A DNA stretch of 64,000 nucleotides from CAZKBP01 sp964551015 (GTDB lineage Bacteria > Bacteroidota > Bacteroidia > Cytophagales > Microscillaceae). Positions 24,655-35,200 of the stretch are shown here, one piece after another. Numbering within the stretch: position 1 is the first letter of the stretch; each line of letters begins with the position of its first letter. Below the pieces are notes generated by a model that saw nothing but the letters and a program-made list of their open reading frames with translations, was not told the DNA's origin and ran no database searches. The DNA lies in assembly GCA_964551015.1 (NCBI GenBank), contig CAZKBP010000005.1:62001-126000 (forward strand). Reading direction: 5' to 3'. The position numbers and the translations under genes were made by a program.

Positions 24655-27600
24655 TTAACCCAGAGAGTTTTCCCCATTGCTCCGATAGCTTGACTCCTGC
24701 GGACTCAAAATATAGGAGACATATGCTAACTCACCGTTTTTATTCAAATGAGAGATAATGGTTTGTTGTACCCTGACCGTTTCTCCGTTTTTGGCAAGCA
24801 CGACGGTTTCATTTTGAAAAGAACCCTGTTGGATGCTACTGGGTAGCCATTCCTGAATAAGCTTGTTCATCATTTCGGGCGTGTGAAGCCTAGAAATAGA
24901 TTGATTGACAATTTCTTCTTGATCTTCGTAACCGAGAATTTTCAAAATCGAGCGATTCGCATAACGAATAATTCCTTGGGCATCCATGTAGCTGATTCCG
25001 TCGGGTAGTGTATCGAGCACATCCACCAATTGTTTTTGCTGTAGCTCAGAAAGACGACGGGCACTAATATCCCTAACCGAGACAACCCTAGATAAAGTGC
25101 CCTTCAAGAAAATACTCCGGGCGCGCACTTCCAAGGGAATGACTTGCCCATCTTTGCGGATAAATTCTACCTCGTAGGGCGATTCGTCATTGGCGGCGGC
25201 TTTGGCTCGAGCCACCTGCTGGCTTTCGGGGGTAAGATGGTTGAAAGCAGGTTTTCCGATAACGTCTTCGGACTCAAAACCCGTGATGCGCGTAAAAGCT
25301 TTATTGATATCGGTAATCAATCCCTCTTCGTGGAAGAAAATTCCCTCCAAGGTCGCGTCTGATATTTTTCTGAGCCTTTCTTCACTACGGGCGAGCATTT
25401 GTTCGCGTTGTTTGCGCTGAGTAGCGTCTCGGAAGATAAAAACATAGATTTTGCGATCGTCTATGTGTGTTTCTGAAATAGAAATATCCACGGGGAAGAC
25501 GGTTCCATCTTTTTTGGTGGCTTCCATCTCTTTTACCTGATCGATGATGTCATCAAAATTCAGTTCTTCGGGACTGTGTAAGAGCGTAGTAATACTGTTA
25601 CCAACCAGTTCATCTGCAGAATAGCCAAACAAATCTTCGGTAATTCCATTGGCAGAAATAATTCTTTCCTGCTCGTTCACCGAGATGATGCTATTGATAG
25701 AGGCATTCAGGATGCCATTGACCACGGCGGTTTGTTCTTCAAGCTCTTGCTCGGCTCGTTTGCGGCGGTCAATATTACGGATACTTCCGGCAAATTTACG
25801 TGGTAGACCAGATTCATTTCTAACGGTTTCTCCAGAAGCGGAGAACCATAGATATTGATTGTCCTTGGTGAGGAGGCGGTACTCGAGAGCGAAGGGTGTT
25901 TCTCCTGTTTGGTCTATCAAATGGTTGTAGAAATCACGCATGGTTTTGTTTTTATCTTCGGGGTGAAGGCGTGAAATCCAGCTTTCTAATTTTTCCTCGA
26001 ACTCGTGTTCCTCGAAGCCCAGCAGTGCTTTAAAGCGGCGTGACCACCAAGCGTGATGATCGGGGTTGATCGGGTCTTGGGGAACGACGTGCATTTCCCA
26101 GACTCCTTCATTAGTAGCGGCGGTAGCCAGGTCAAATCTTTCCAAGGCTTCTTCTAATTCTTGCTCGTGTTTTTTTCTTTGGGTAATATCTTGCGCAATG
26201 GCCGCGAAAAGTGGGGTATCTTCATCTTTGAAAAATTGAAGGCTCAATTCTACGTCGTAGGTAGAGCCGTCTTTACGATGATACACGGTTTCCAGATTGA
26301 GGTTTTCAATACTTCCCTCCTTGAGAGGGGCGATGTAAGTGCGGAAAGATTGCGCGTCAAAACTAGGAGCAATGTCGTAAGGGGTCAAATCTCTCAGTTC
26401 TTTGAAAGTATAGCCCAGATTTTTTCTCGCTTTTTCGTTGACTCTCAGGAAATGAAGGGTATTGGCATCAAATACATAAACCTCATTGGCAGAGTTGTCT
26501 AGGATTTGCGCGGTAATTTCTATATTCTTCAAGTCTCGCTTTCTTTCGGTAACATCCCGGACGAACATGGAAGCACCAATTATCTCGTTTTCTTCATTAG
26601 GAATGGGATTGAAAGAAATATCCAGCCATTTAGGAGAGCCATCTTCCGCGGTATACCTGTCTTCTAAGCTGTAATATTGCCCTGAGAAAGCCCTTTCCCA
26701 AAGGCGGCGGGCGTGGATTTTATCGTTCTCGTTCCTAAATATTTTGAACCAATAATCTCCGATTTCAAATTCGCTATTTCTCAGGACTTTAATAATTTCT
26801 CGGATGCGTTTATTGGCGGATACGACTTTGAAGTCTGTATCTAAGGCCACGATGCCTGATTTGGAGCTATCAATAATTCCTTGTAACTGCGATAAGGCAT
26901 TGGAAAGGGCAAGTTCTTTTTCGCGCAATTGACCGGTTCTTTTTTCTACCTCTTGCTCGAGGTTTTCTTTATAGTTCTCGAGTTTGCGCTGATTGCGCTC
27001 CATTTCTTCTTGGGTGGTGGCCAGCTCTTCCATGTTTTGTCGCATTTCCTCTTCTTGGGCTTGCATTTGCTCCGCGTATTGGCGAGTTTCCTCGAGAAGC
27101 ATTTTGGTATTTTCGTTAATTTTTACGCTAGCGATCGTGGAGGCAATATTCTCGGAAAGCTTATTGATAAAATCTACTTCATAAGCCTGAAACTGATGAA
27201 AAGATGCAATTTCCATGGCTCCGAATACCTCATCATTCACCTTGAGAGGTACAATGAGCAGACTACGGGGCGTGGCTTTACCTAGGCCAGAAGTGATTTG
27301 AATATAATGATCGGGAACTTTATCCAGATAGATGGTTTCGCGCTCGAGTACGACTTGACCCAACAGACCTTGGCCTACCTTTACGTGGCGTTCTTCGTAT
27401 TTTCTTTTATTGTAAGCAAAAGTGGCTTGTAGTTCCAGATAAGAGCCTTCTTCTCCTTCCATGAGAAGAAAAAGACCACCTTGGTTGGCATCGATATATT
27501 TGACTAGATTGGAGATCACATCATAGGCCAGATCTTCCATATCTTGTTCGGTAGAGCGCAAGATATTACTAAACAAGGCAAATCCTTCGTTGGCCCAGTT

Positions 27601-28743
27601 GCGTTTACGATCTTCTTCGGCCACGTTTTTGAGGTTGTCCCGCATGGACAAGAGGGTGTAACCGAGGGTATCTTTTTCACTTTTGACATCAAAATTGGAC
27701 TGGAAATTTCCCCGACCAATATTTTCTGCAAATTCGGTATATTGCTTAAAGCTACCCACGATGAGGTTCAAGCTATCGGCTACTTCGCCAATTTCATCCT
27801 TGCGCTGGTAAGAAACCTGGGTATTAATATCGCCTGAGGCCACTTCTTTGGCGGTAGAAGAGATCCTTTTGAGGGGTATAATGAGAAAACTACCAATGTA
27901 GAAAGTACCACCAATCAAGAGTAATAAGTTGGCTAAGAAGGTAAATAAAAGTACTCTCCTCAAGTAAATCTGACTCGTATTGAGATTATCTTCTAGCACT
28001 TGACTCAGCAGACGGTTCTGGCTGGAAGTTTCTTCCAAAGAGGTTTGTGCCAGAAAATAAGCACGGTCTATTTTTGGATTCCGAACGGTGAGAATAAATC
28101 GCGCGTTGGAAGTAGGATCTACCAAACCTTGAGGCGCAATGAACAACTCGGTACTGTCTACACTCTCGGCTAAGTATTGTGTAGAATCAGTGGGAGGGAG
28201 GCTATCCAAGACCGAGGGAGGGGATTCCTCCAGATCAGGAGGCGTGATAAAGTCAGGCGGAGGGAGTTGATTGCCAACTTGCAACAAGCTGGTATCCACC
28301 TCTTTGCTGATCTCGATTTCTTCCTCGATGATGATCTGAAGTAATCTTTCTAATTCCCGCCAACTGCTTTCTAGTTCGGCTAATTCTTCTTTACCATTCC
28401 CCTCGATCGCCGCGATATTAATTTTTTCCCGTCCGCCATTGATAATGGCTTCTCCACCGTTTTGGAGTGCTGTGAGGTTGTCTTCGTAATTATCAATTTC
28501 TCTACTAAGAATTTTTTTAAGCTCTTCTTCTCCTCCCTCTACGATGGCCTTGGTGATGTATTCTAATCTACCGATAAAACTTTCGTTTTCCTTCGATACT
28601 TCCAAGAGACGCGTATCACTTTCTGAGCGATTGTTGTAGTAGACCGTGTAAAAATAGTTAAATACCACCAGCCCAATGTTCACCAAGAAGAAAAGGCGAA
28701 CCCGAGTCTTAATGCTATTAAATAGATTGCTGAGTTTGAACAT
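24655..28743 (-). CDS. Multi-PAS membrane sensor: 2 TM, HAMP, GAF, coiled coil, six PAS; no output domain seen
   Basis: From the ATG at 28743 the protein has 1362 residues. The next upstream ATG (28770) is disfavoured because a TAGNNTTTG-like promoter box at 28779 leaves it almost leaderless. Layout: TM1 (about 16-33), a periplasmic part with a Pro-rich stretch (160-185), TM2 (265-290), HAMP (about 287-340), GAF (about 400-545), coiled coil (545-620), and six PAS domains with DITQRKK-like linkers to the end. The third PAS resembles the PAS_3 fold (LEYRLLTKDNQYLWFSASG). The protein then stops: no HisKA, HATPase, GGDEF, EAL or phosphatase domain follows. It presumably works through a partner protein or the coiled coil. 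Redox, light or small ligands are possible signals. Confidence 0.85.
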   Translation of the reverse strand: MFKLSNLFNSIKTRVRLFFLVNIGLVVFNYFYTVYYNNRSESDTRLLEVSKENESFIGRLEYITKAIVEGGEEELKKILSREIDNYEDNLTALQNGGEAIINGGREKINIAAIEGNGKEELAELESSWRELERLLQIIIEEEIEISKEVDTSLLQVGNQLPPPDFITPPDLEESPPSVLDSLPPTDSTQYLAESVDSTELFIAPQGLVDPTSNARFILTVRNPKIDRAYFLAQTSLEETSSQNRLLSQVLEDNLNTSQIYLRRVLLFTFLANLLLLIGGTFYIGSFLIIPLKRISSTAKEVASGDINTQVSYQRKDEIGEVADSLNLIVGSFKQYTEFAENIGRGNFQSNFDVKSEKDTLGYTLLSMRDNLKNVAEEDRKRNWANEGFALFSNILRSTEQDMEDLAYDVISNLVKYIDANQGGLFLLMEGEEGSYLELQATFAYNKRKYEERHVKVGQGLLGQVVLERETIYLDKVPDHYIQITSGLGKATPRSLLIVPLKVNDEVFGAMEIASFHQFQAYEVDFINKLSENIASTIASVKINENTKMLLEETRQYAEQMQAQEEEMRQNMEELATTQEEMERNQRKLENYKENLEQEVEKRTGQLREKELALSNALSQLQGIIDSSKSGIVALDTDFKVVSANKRIREIIKVLRNSEFEIGDYWFKIFRNENDKIHARRLWERAFSGQYYSLEDRYTAEDGSPKWLDISFNPIPNEENEIIGASMFVRDVTERKRDLKNIEITAQILDNSANEVYVFDANTLHFLRVNEKARKNLGYTFKELRDLTPYDIAPSFDAQSFRTYIAPLKEGSIENLNLETVYHRKDGSTYDVELSLQFFKDEDTPLFAAIAQDITQRKKHEQELEEALERFDLATAATNEGVWEMHVVPQDPINPDHHAWWSRRFKALLGFEEHEFEEKLESWISRLHPEDKNKTMRDFYNHLIDQTGETPFALEYRLLTKDNQYLWFSASGETVRNESGLPRKFAGSIRNIDRRKRAEQELEEQTAVVNGILNASINSIISVNEQERIISANGITEDLFGYSADELVGNSITTLLHSPEELNFDDIIDQVKEMEATKKDGTVFPVDISISETHIDDRKIYVFIFRDATQRKQREQMLARSEERLRKISDATLEGIFFHEEGLITDINKAFTRITGFESEDVIGKPAFNHLTPESQQVARAKAAANDESPYEVEFIRKDGQVIPLEVRARSIFLKGTLSRVVSVRDISARRLSELQQKQLVDVLDTLPDGISYMDAQGIIRYANRSILKILGYEDQEEIVNQSISRLHTPEMMNKLIQEWLPSSIQQGSFQNETVVLAKNGETVRVQQTIISHLNKNGELAYVSYILSPQESSYRSNGENSLG

Positions 28744-28778
28744 AATGCCACGCTTTATCTGTCCGGTCAAATGTATGC

Positions 28779-28786
28779 CAAATATA
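28779..28786 (-). promoter_or_regulatory. Candidate -7 box (TATATTTG) for the multi-PAS gene
   Basis: Read on the minus strand this is TATATTTG, a TAnnTTTG match. Transcription would start near 28772, which supports translation from the ATG at 28743. No TTG -33 element is visible at the usual spacing. Confidence 0.38.
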
Positions 28787-28978
28787 CCTAAAATGAAATG
28801 AAAACTCCTCGCACGATGCCATCTATTACTTTATTTTCAATCAGATACAGCGACGGATGGGCTTCATGGAATAGTTTGTGAATAAAAAAGATTAAAATCG
28901 GATTAAACCCATACTCGGATTTCGTGTCCAAAAGATAGACAACAATTAAAATACCAATTCCCATTTAATACCAAAGCA

Positions 28979-30370
28979 ATGAAAGCACAGCGTGAGTTAC
29001 AACACCTCCTCTGGCGCGCAGGATTCGGAGCCAAGCCTACCCAAATCAAGTCATTTTCGCAACCTGAAAGTAAATGGGTAGACCAGCTTTTCGAAAGCTC
29101 CAAAAACTATGACGCCCTGCAAGTAACCAAGGAGGAGGCTCCTCGCCTGCAGGAAATAAGAATGATGTCAAAAGAGGAACGGAAAAAACTCATGCAAGAC
29201 GCACGCCAACAGATAAAAGACCTCAACCTCGCCTGGCTAGACCATATGGTGCAAACCCCTGCCCAGCTACGAGAAAGAATGACCCTGTTTTGGCACGGAC
29301 ATTTTGCTTGCCAACCCAAAAATATTTTTCACGCCCAATTGCAAATCAACACCCTTCGCACACACGCTCTGGGAAAGTTCGAAGACTTGTTGTTAGCCGT
29401 AGCCCAAGACCCCGCCATGCTACAGTATCTTAATAACCAGCAAAACCGCAAGCAAAAGCCCAACGAAAATTTTGCTCGGGAACTCATGGAGCTTTTCACC
29501 CTCGGACGGGGGCATTATACCGAGCAGGATATCAAAGCATCGGCTCGAGCTTTCACGGGTTGGGGGTTTAATGGGAATGATTTTGTATTCAGGGAAAGAC
29601 TACACGACTTCGGAGAGAAAGAATTTTTTGGAAAAACGGGCAATTTCAACGGTGAAGATATTATCCGCCTAATTTTAGAAAAACCTCAAACCGCACTTTT
29701 TATCACCGAGAAAATTTACCGTTATTTTGTCGGCGATATTATTCACCCCGAACGCATCCAGAAGCTAAGTCAGTATTTTTATGACTCAGGCTATGATATT
29801 GAGCGTCTGATGCGAGAAATTTTTACTTCTGAATGGTTTTACGCCCCAGAAAACATAGGCAGTAAAATCAAATCTCCCGTAGAACTACTGGTCGGGCTAA
29901 GAAGACAATTGGGTATAGAATTTCAAAATCCGCAGGCGCAATTGTTCATCCAAAAAGCACTGGGACAAATGCTTTTGAACCCTCCTAACGTGGCCGGATG
30001 GCCCCAAGGTAAAGCTTGGATTGATAGCTCTAGTTTGTTGCTTAGGTTGAAAATTCCTCAGGCAATGTACTTGGCTTCCGAAGTAGATTTTGAGCTCAAA
30101 GACCGGGGAGACGCTCAGCAAATGGAGCCAGAAATACGCAAGCTCCGCAAAATGCAGGTAAGTATCGATTGGCAATCCCTGCTTACAAACTTGACTCGCT
30201 CCGAAATTCTGGAAGAGAATTTTCAAAACCTAGCCACCTACCTCTTGCAAAACGATGTATCCAAACTCGAGAAAGAAATCGTGGCGGCAGTTCGCTCGCA
30301 AACGAACCTAGAGCCTATTCAGCATTTGTGTATACTACTTTGCTCCTTACCCGAATACCAAGTTTGTTAG
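28979..30370 (+). CDS. DUF1800 family protein
   Basis: The 463-residue protein begins RELQHLLWRAGFGAKPTQIKSF, a DUF1800 hallmark, and contains LAWLDHMVQTPAQLRERMTLFWHGHFA, the conserved NENFARELMELFTLGRGHYTEQDIKASARAFTGWGF and NPPNVAGWPQGKAWIDSS. DUF1800 proteins are nearly always paired with a DUF1501 gene, as here. Their role is unknown, although the pair is exported in many bacteria. No clear signal peptide is seen at this start. A 106-nt gap with a small hairpin separates it from the DUF1501 gene, and co-transcription is likely. Confidence 0.92.
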   Translation: MKAQRELQHLLWRAGFGAKPTQIKSFSQPESKWVDQLFESSKNYDALQVTKEEAPRLQEIRMMSKEERKKLMQDARQQIKDLNLAWLDHMVQTPAQLRERMTLFWHGHFACQPKNIFHAQLQINTLRTHALGKFEDLLLAVAQDPAMLQYLNNQQNRKQKPNENFARELMELFTLGRGHYTEQDIKASARAFTGWGFNGNDFVFRERLHDFGEKEFFGKTGNFNGEDIIRLILEKPQTALFITEKIYRYFVGDIIHPERIQKLSQYFYDSGYDIERLMREIFTSEWFYAPENIGSKIKSPVELLVGLRRQLGIEFQNPQAQLFIQKALGQMLLNPPNVAGWPQGKAWIDSSSLLLRLKIPQAMYLASEVDFELKDRGDAQQMEPEIRKLRKMQVSIDWQSLLTNLTRSEILEENFQNLATYLLQNDVSKLEKEIVAAVRSQTNLEPIQHLCILLCSLPEYQVC

Positions 30371-30457
30371 CAAGAAGTAGCGGTCAGTTCCTAGTCGATA
30401 GAACTGAGTATTTTCTAATGGTACCAAGATAAGAATCGAGAAAGGAAATTTATGACT

Positions 30458-30470
30458 CACAACCCACAAC
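30458..30470. repeat. Dispersed word CACAACCCACAAC
   Basis: This is the exact reverse complement of 15665-15677. Similar ACTCACAACC text occurs near 19175. It is a small member of the degenerate intergenic repeat family of this genome. Confidence 0.4.
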
Positions 30471-30476
30471 TAACAT

Positions 30477-31682
30477 ATGAAAAGAAGAGATTTTATTAAA
30501 AATTCTGCCTTGGCTTCCGCCGGAACCATGCTGGTGCCTAGTTTCCTCAAAGCCTTCGAGCAAGCCACCACCAACGCCTCTACCGGGCAGGGCAAAACCC
30601 TCGTGATTATCCAGTGGTCAGGTGGTAATGACGGCTTGAACACCATCGTGCCCTACCAAAACGACATTTATTACCAAAAACGACCCCAACTGGCGATTTC
30701 TCCATCAGAGGTTATCAAGCTAAGCGACGAAGTAGGAATGAATCCAGCAATGCAAGCTTTGCAAGGCATTTACGACCAAGGCTACCTCAGTATTATCAAC
30801 CAAGTAGGCTATCCTAATCCTGACCGCTCTCACTTTCGGTCTATGGATATCTGGCACACGGCCAGCGACGCGGACGAATATCTTTCCACGGGTTGGTTGG
30901 GTCGCTATTTAGATGCCAGTTGTGAAGGAAATTGCCAAACTGCGCATCAAGCCATAGAAGTGGATGATACCCTCAGTCTGGCCATGAAAGGCGAAAAACT
31001 CAAAGGCCTGGCCTTGCAAGACCCCCGCAAATTTCACAAAATGACTCAAGGCAGACAGATGGAAGCCCTTAGCCAACGAGCCAATACTACCCACGAACAC
31101 GAGTCAGTATCTTATCTCTACAAGACCTTGGCAGAAACGGTTTCTTCGGCAGATTATATCTATGATAAATCCAAAGTGTATCGTAGCCAGCAAACTTATC
31201 CTAGCAATCCACTCGGGAGGCAACTCAAAACCATCGCTGAATTGATCAACTCTGGCTTAGAAACCAAGGTCTATTATGCTTCTGTCTCTGGCTTTGATAC
31301 CCACGTGAATCAAAAGCCACAACAGGAAAGATTGCTCAAAGCCTACGCTGAATCTATGCAAGCTTTTGTAGCAGATTTAAAAGCCAATCATCGCTTGCAA
31401 GATACGCTGATTATGACCTTTTCTGAATTTGGACGACGAGTAGCACAAAATGCAAGTCGAGGAACTGACCACGGTACGGCCAACAATGTCTTCATCATCA
31501 ACGGAAATCTCAAAAAGCCGGGCTTTTACAATGAAATGCCTGATCTAGAAAATCTGGAGCAAGGTGATTTGCCATATCAGCTTGATTTTAGAAACATTTA
31601 CGCGACTCTCCTCGAAAAGCATCTAGAGATAAAACCAGCAGGCATTCTCCGGAAAAAATTTGCCCCGCTTTCGTTTATCTGA
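30477..31682 (+). CDS. DUF1501 family protein (Tat-exported, sulfatase-like fold)
   Basis: The 401-residue protein begins MKRRDFIKNSALASAGTMLVPSFLKAF, a twin-arginine-type signal peptide. The DUF1501 core follows: LVIIQWSGGNDGLNTIVPY, then DRSHFRSMDIWHTAS, VSGFDTHVNQ, and LIMTFSEFGRRVAQNASRGTDHGTAN. The His/Asp residues in the last two motifs resemble metal-binding residues of the alkaline-phosphatase superfamily. It is probably folded with cofactor before export. It is the partner of the DUF1800 gene upstream. The substrate is unknown. Confidence 0.92.
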   Translation: MKRRDFIKNSALASAGTMLVPSFLKAFEQATTNASTGQGKTLVIIQWSGGNDGLNTIVPYQNDIYYQKRPQLAISPSEVIKLSDEVGMNPAMQALQGIYDQGYLSIINQVGYPNPDRSHFRSMDIWHTASDADEYLSTGWLGRYLDASCEGNCQTAHQAIEVDDTLSLAMKGEKLKGLALQDPRKFHKMTQGRQMEALSQRANTTHEHESVSYLYKTLAETVSSADYIYDKSKVYRSQQTYPSNPLGRQLKTIAELINSGLETKVYYASVSGFDTHVNQKPQQERLLKAYAESMQAFVADLKANHRLQDTLIMTFSEFGRRVAQNASRGTDHGTANNVFIINGNLKKPGFYNEMPDLENLEQGDLPYQLDFRNIYATLLEKHLEIKPAGILRKKFAPLSFI

Positions 31683-31706
31683 TTTGATAATACTTAGGGT
31701 TGGTGT

Positions 31707-31737
31707 AAAACACAGTCAGTTACTGGCTGTGTTTTTT
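31707..31737 (+). terminator. Rho-independent terminator after DUF1501
   Basis: A 13-bp stem AAAACACAGTCAG/CTGGCTGTGTTTT (one G-T pair) with a 3-nt loop is followed by T residues, 25 nt after the stop. Confidence 0.88.
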
Positions 31738-32220
31738 CATGGATATCTAATGTTAAAAAAATGTTATCTCACCCGATGACTAACCCTGAGATAGATAAAA
31801 AATGACAGTACACAGACTGCTTTTCCCACAAAAAATCTACCCGTTAAGAGCCTAGTATATAAAAACTCTCTCAGGCTTCATAAAACCAACGATGAAGTGA
31901 ATTTCCTAGGCCTGACCATTTATTTAACTTACTTTCTTACATCCAGCCAAATTACACTTTATGTCTATCATCTTATTGCTAGATAAAATTATGTATTTGG
32001 CAGGTAAAATAGAATACTTCATCGCTTAGATTGATAGTATGCTTACTATCATCAGTGATTTTTATACTATTATATTATTGATAAAATTATATGTTTAGTT
32101 GGTATGGTCATATTTGAAAGGCAAATTTTTAGATTTTCTAAAGCTCTCTATAAATAATCAAGAAAAAATATTTTAGGTTTAGGATCAAATAACAAAATAT
32201 TAACATTAAAACATTAGAAC
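31738..32220. other. AT-rich leader region of the SusC/SusD operon
   Basis: No ORF of note is present. The region includes the 8-bp-arm palindrome at 32032-32051 and presumably the SusC promoter. No convincing TAnnTTTG box was found; TGTATTTG near 31993 and CATATTTG near 32110 each miss by one base. Confidence 0.45.
32032..32051. promoter_or_regulatory. Palindrome TGATAGTA-TGCT-TACTATCA upstream of susC
   Basis: A perfect 8-bp inverted repeat with a 4-nt centre, about 170 nt before the SusC start. It could be an operator or a small mRNA hairpin. Confidence 0.4.
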
Positions 32221-35200
32221 ATGAAGCAAAAACTACTATTGATTTTTTGCCTGTGTTTTGTTCTGGTGATGCCACTTCTGGCACAAGATAGAACGATCAC
32301 AGGAACAGTCACAGACTCCGAGACAGGAGAGGCACTGCCCGGAGTAAGCGTCTTCGTAAAAGGTACCAACTCGGGAACGGTTACGGATGTGAATGGTAAA
32401 TATAGCATTACCGCCTCAGAAGGAGCTACCTTAGTATTTCAAGCGGTAGGTTTAGCTAGTAAGGAAGCCATCGTAGGAGCTTCCTCCACATTAGACATGA
32501 GCCTGCAACCCTCTACCAAGGAGCTAGGCGAGGTAGTAGTAACGGCAGTGGGGCTTGAGTCAGATAAACGTGCTTTGGGATATTCTATCCAGACCGTAGA
32601 ACCTGATGAGCTAGTCAATGCACGGGAAACTAACCTCACAAACGCACTGAATGCAAAGGTAGCAGGCGTACAAGTAATCTCTTCTTCGGGATCTCCTGGT
32701 TCTTCGGCCAATATTCGTATTCGCGGAAATACCTCGATTAATGGTAACAATAGCCCTCTTTTCGTGGTAGATGGTATTCCTATTGATAATCAGGAATTTG
32801 GTAACGGCGTAGCGGGCGTAGACCAATCTAACCGTGTGGTAGACTTAAATCCGAGCGATATTGCTTCGCTTACGGTTTTGAAAGGCCCCGCGGCCACCGC
32901 CCTATACGGGATTCGCGCGGCAAACGGTGCCGTGGTTATTACTACCAAACGAGGGAAAAGCGGACGTCCGGTAGTTACGCTTAGCTCCTCTTTTACAGTT
33001 GATCAAGTGAACCAATTACCAGATATGCAAAGAGAGTATGCACAAGGAAGACCCTCAGGAGGGCAGGCCATCTGGCGTGGTCCTGAAACAGGTGAAGGAT
33101 TTAGTTGGGGGCCTTTCGTAGGTGATCTGGAGTACGATGGAGATACGGATTATGCCTTCGATCCTCGTGGACGCCTTGTTCCTACGGGTCAAGGAAACGG
33201 AATGCCTGCCATGACTTTCCCTGCTGCAGATGACTTCTTTGTCAATGGAACTACCTCGGACAATAATGTATCGGTTTCTGGAGGAAATGATCAAATGACT
33301 TACTACGCTTCCTTTGGTTACTTAACCCAAAGAGGGATTGTACCTAATGCAGATTTTGAACGAATTACTGGGCGCGTAAACTTAGATTTTAATATCACTG
33401 AAAAATTTACAGCAGGTGTGTCCGCTGGTTATAGTCAGTCAGGCGGTAATCGTATTCAGAGAGGTTCCAATATCTCTGGTGTAATGCTTGGGCTACTTCG
33501 TACCACCCCTACTTTTGATAATGGACTAGGCAAAGAAGGTAGAGATGCGGCCGACTTTCCCGATGCTTACGTTTTGCCGGATGGGACTCAAAGAAGCTAC
33601 CGTGCGGGTATCTACGATAATCCCTACTGGACCGTAAACCGTAACCCATTTGAAGATGATGTAGATAGAATTATCGGTAATATCAACCTGAGCTATCAGG
33701 TGTTACCTTGGTTACAGCTGAGCTATAAGGTGGGACTAGATCAATACACGGATCGTCGCCTATTTGCTTTTGATATCAACTCGGCTGATACACCCGATGG
33801 ATTGGTTACTACCCAGACGTACAACTCTCGGAACTTGAACTCAGACGCTTTATTGATTATCAGCAAAAATTTTGCTCAGGAATTTTCCATTGATGCAACC
33901 TTAGGTCATAATTATTTTGAGAACGAATTAAATATACAGCAGTCCGAAGGATTTGGTCTAGGCGTCCCTTCTCTTTATAATCTGAGTAACGTGAGTAGTA
34001 TCCAATCTTTGGAAGATATTTCTCGCCGTAAGGTACACGGAGTATTTTTTGATGTAAAGCTGGGATGGAGAAATATGCTTTTCTTAAATGTCTCGGGTAG
34101 AAATGACTGGTCTTCTGTTTTACCTGAGGATGACAACTCCTTCTTCTATCCGGCTGTAAGTGCTGGTTTTGTTTTCTCTGAGTTGATCCCAGAAAATCAA
34201 GTTCTATCTTATGGTAAATTACGTTTGTCTTGGGGGCAAGTGGGTAACGACGGTGGTCTGGCCTTTATCTATTCTGATCGTACGTATTTCAACTCCTCTA
34301 CCATTGGTGGAGATGGCTTTATTACTGCCTTAACGGCCCCACTTAACGGAATAGGAGCTTTTGAGAGGAGTACTTCCGCTGGACTTCCTACGCTACAGGC
34401 AGAAACCACAGAGACTTTTGAGATCGGTGCAGAATTTGGTTTTTGGAACGATCGCATTAGCGTAGATCTAACCTATTACAACTCAGTTTCTTCAGATCAA
34501 ATCGTCAACTTAGATATCTCAGCTGCTTCTGGATTTACTGGACGTGTTTTGAATGCCGGAGAAATCGAAAACGAAGGATGGGAGTTGACCACTAACGCCA
34601 ACCTAATCCGAACCAATGCTTTTAGCTGGGATTTTAGTCTGAACTTTACCAAATTTACGAATACGGTTACCGAACTGCCCGACGGCGTAGAGCGAATTAG
34701 CCTGGCTGGATTTACCTCTACTTCTTCCAACGCCATCGAGGGAGAACCTTACGGGGTGATTTTTGGCTCTCGTTTTCGTCGTAATGAGGAGGGGCAATTA
34801 ATCATCGGTTCCAACGGTTGGCCCTTGGTAGAACCTACGGACGGCCCGGTGGGAGATCCAAATCCTGATTTCTTGATGGGCATTCGCAACACCGTTTCTT
34901 GGAAAGGAATTACGGTTTCTGCCCTCTTAGATATTCGCCAAGGTGGCGACGTATGGTGCGGAACCTGCGGTATCATGGATTATTTCGGTACTTCTCAGAG
35001 AACCTCTAACCAAAGAGGAGTCACGGACTTTGTCTTCCCTGGTATCTCCGTGGATGACGGAAGCCCCAATACTACTCCTGTAGACTTTGCCAATCCTGCC
35101 AACGGTTTGGGTGGAAATCGATGGGTACGATACGCTTTCGGTGGCCTTAGTGAAGAGTCTATCTATGATGGGTCTTGGGTGCGTCTTCGTGAGCTTACCG

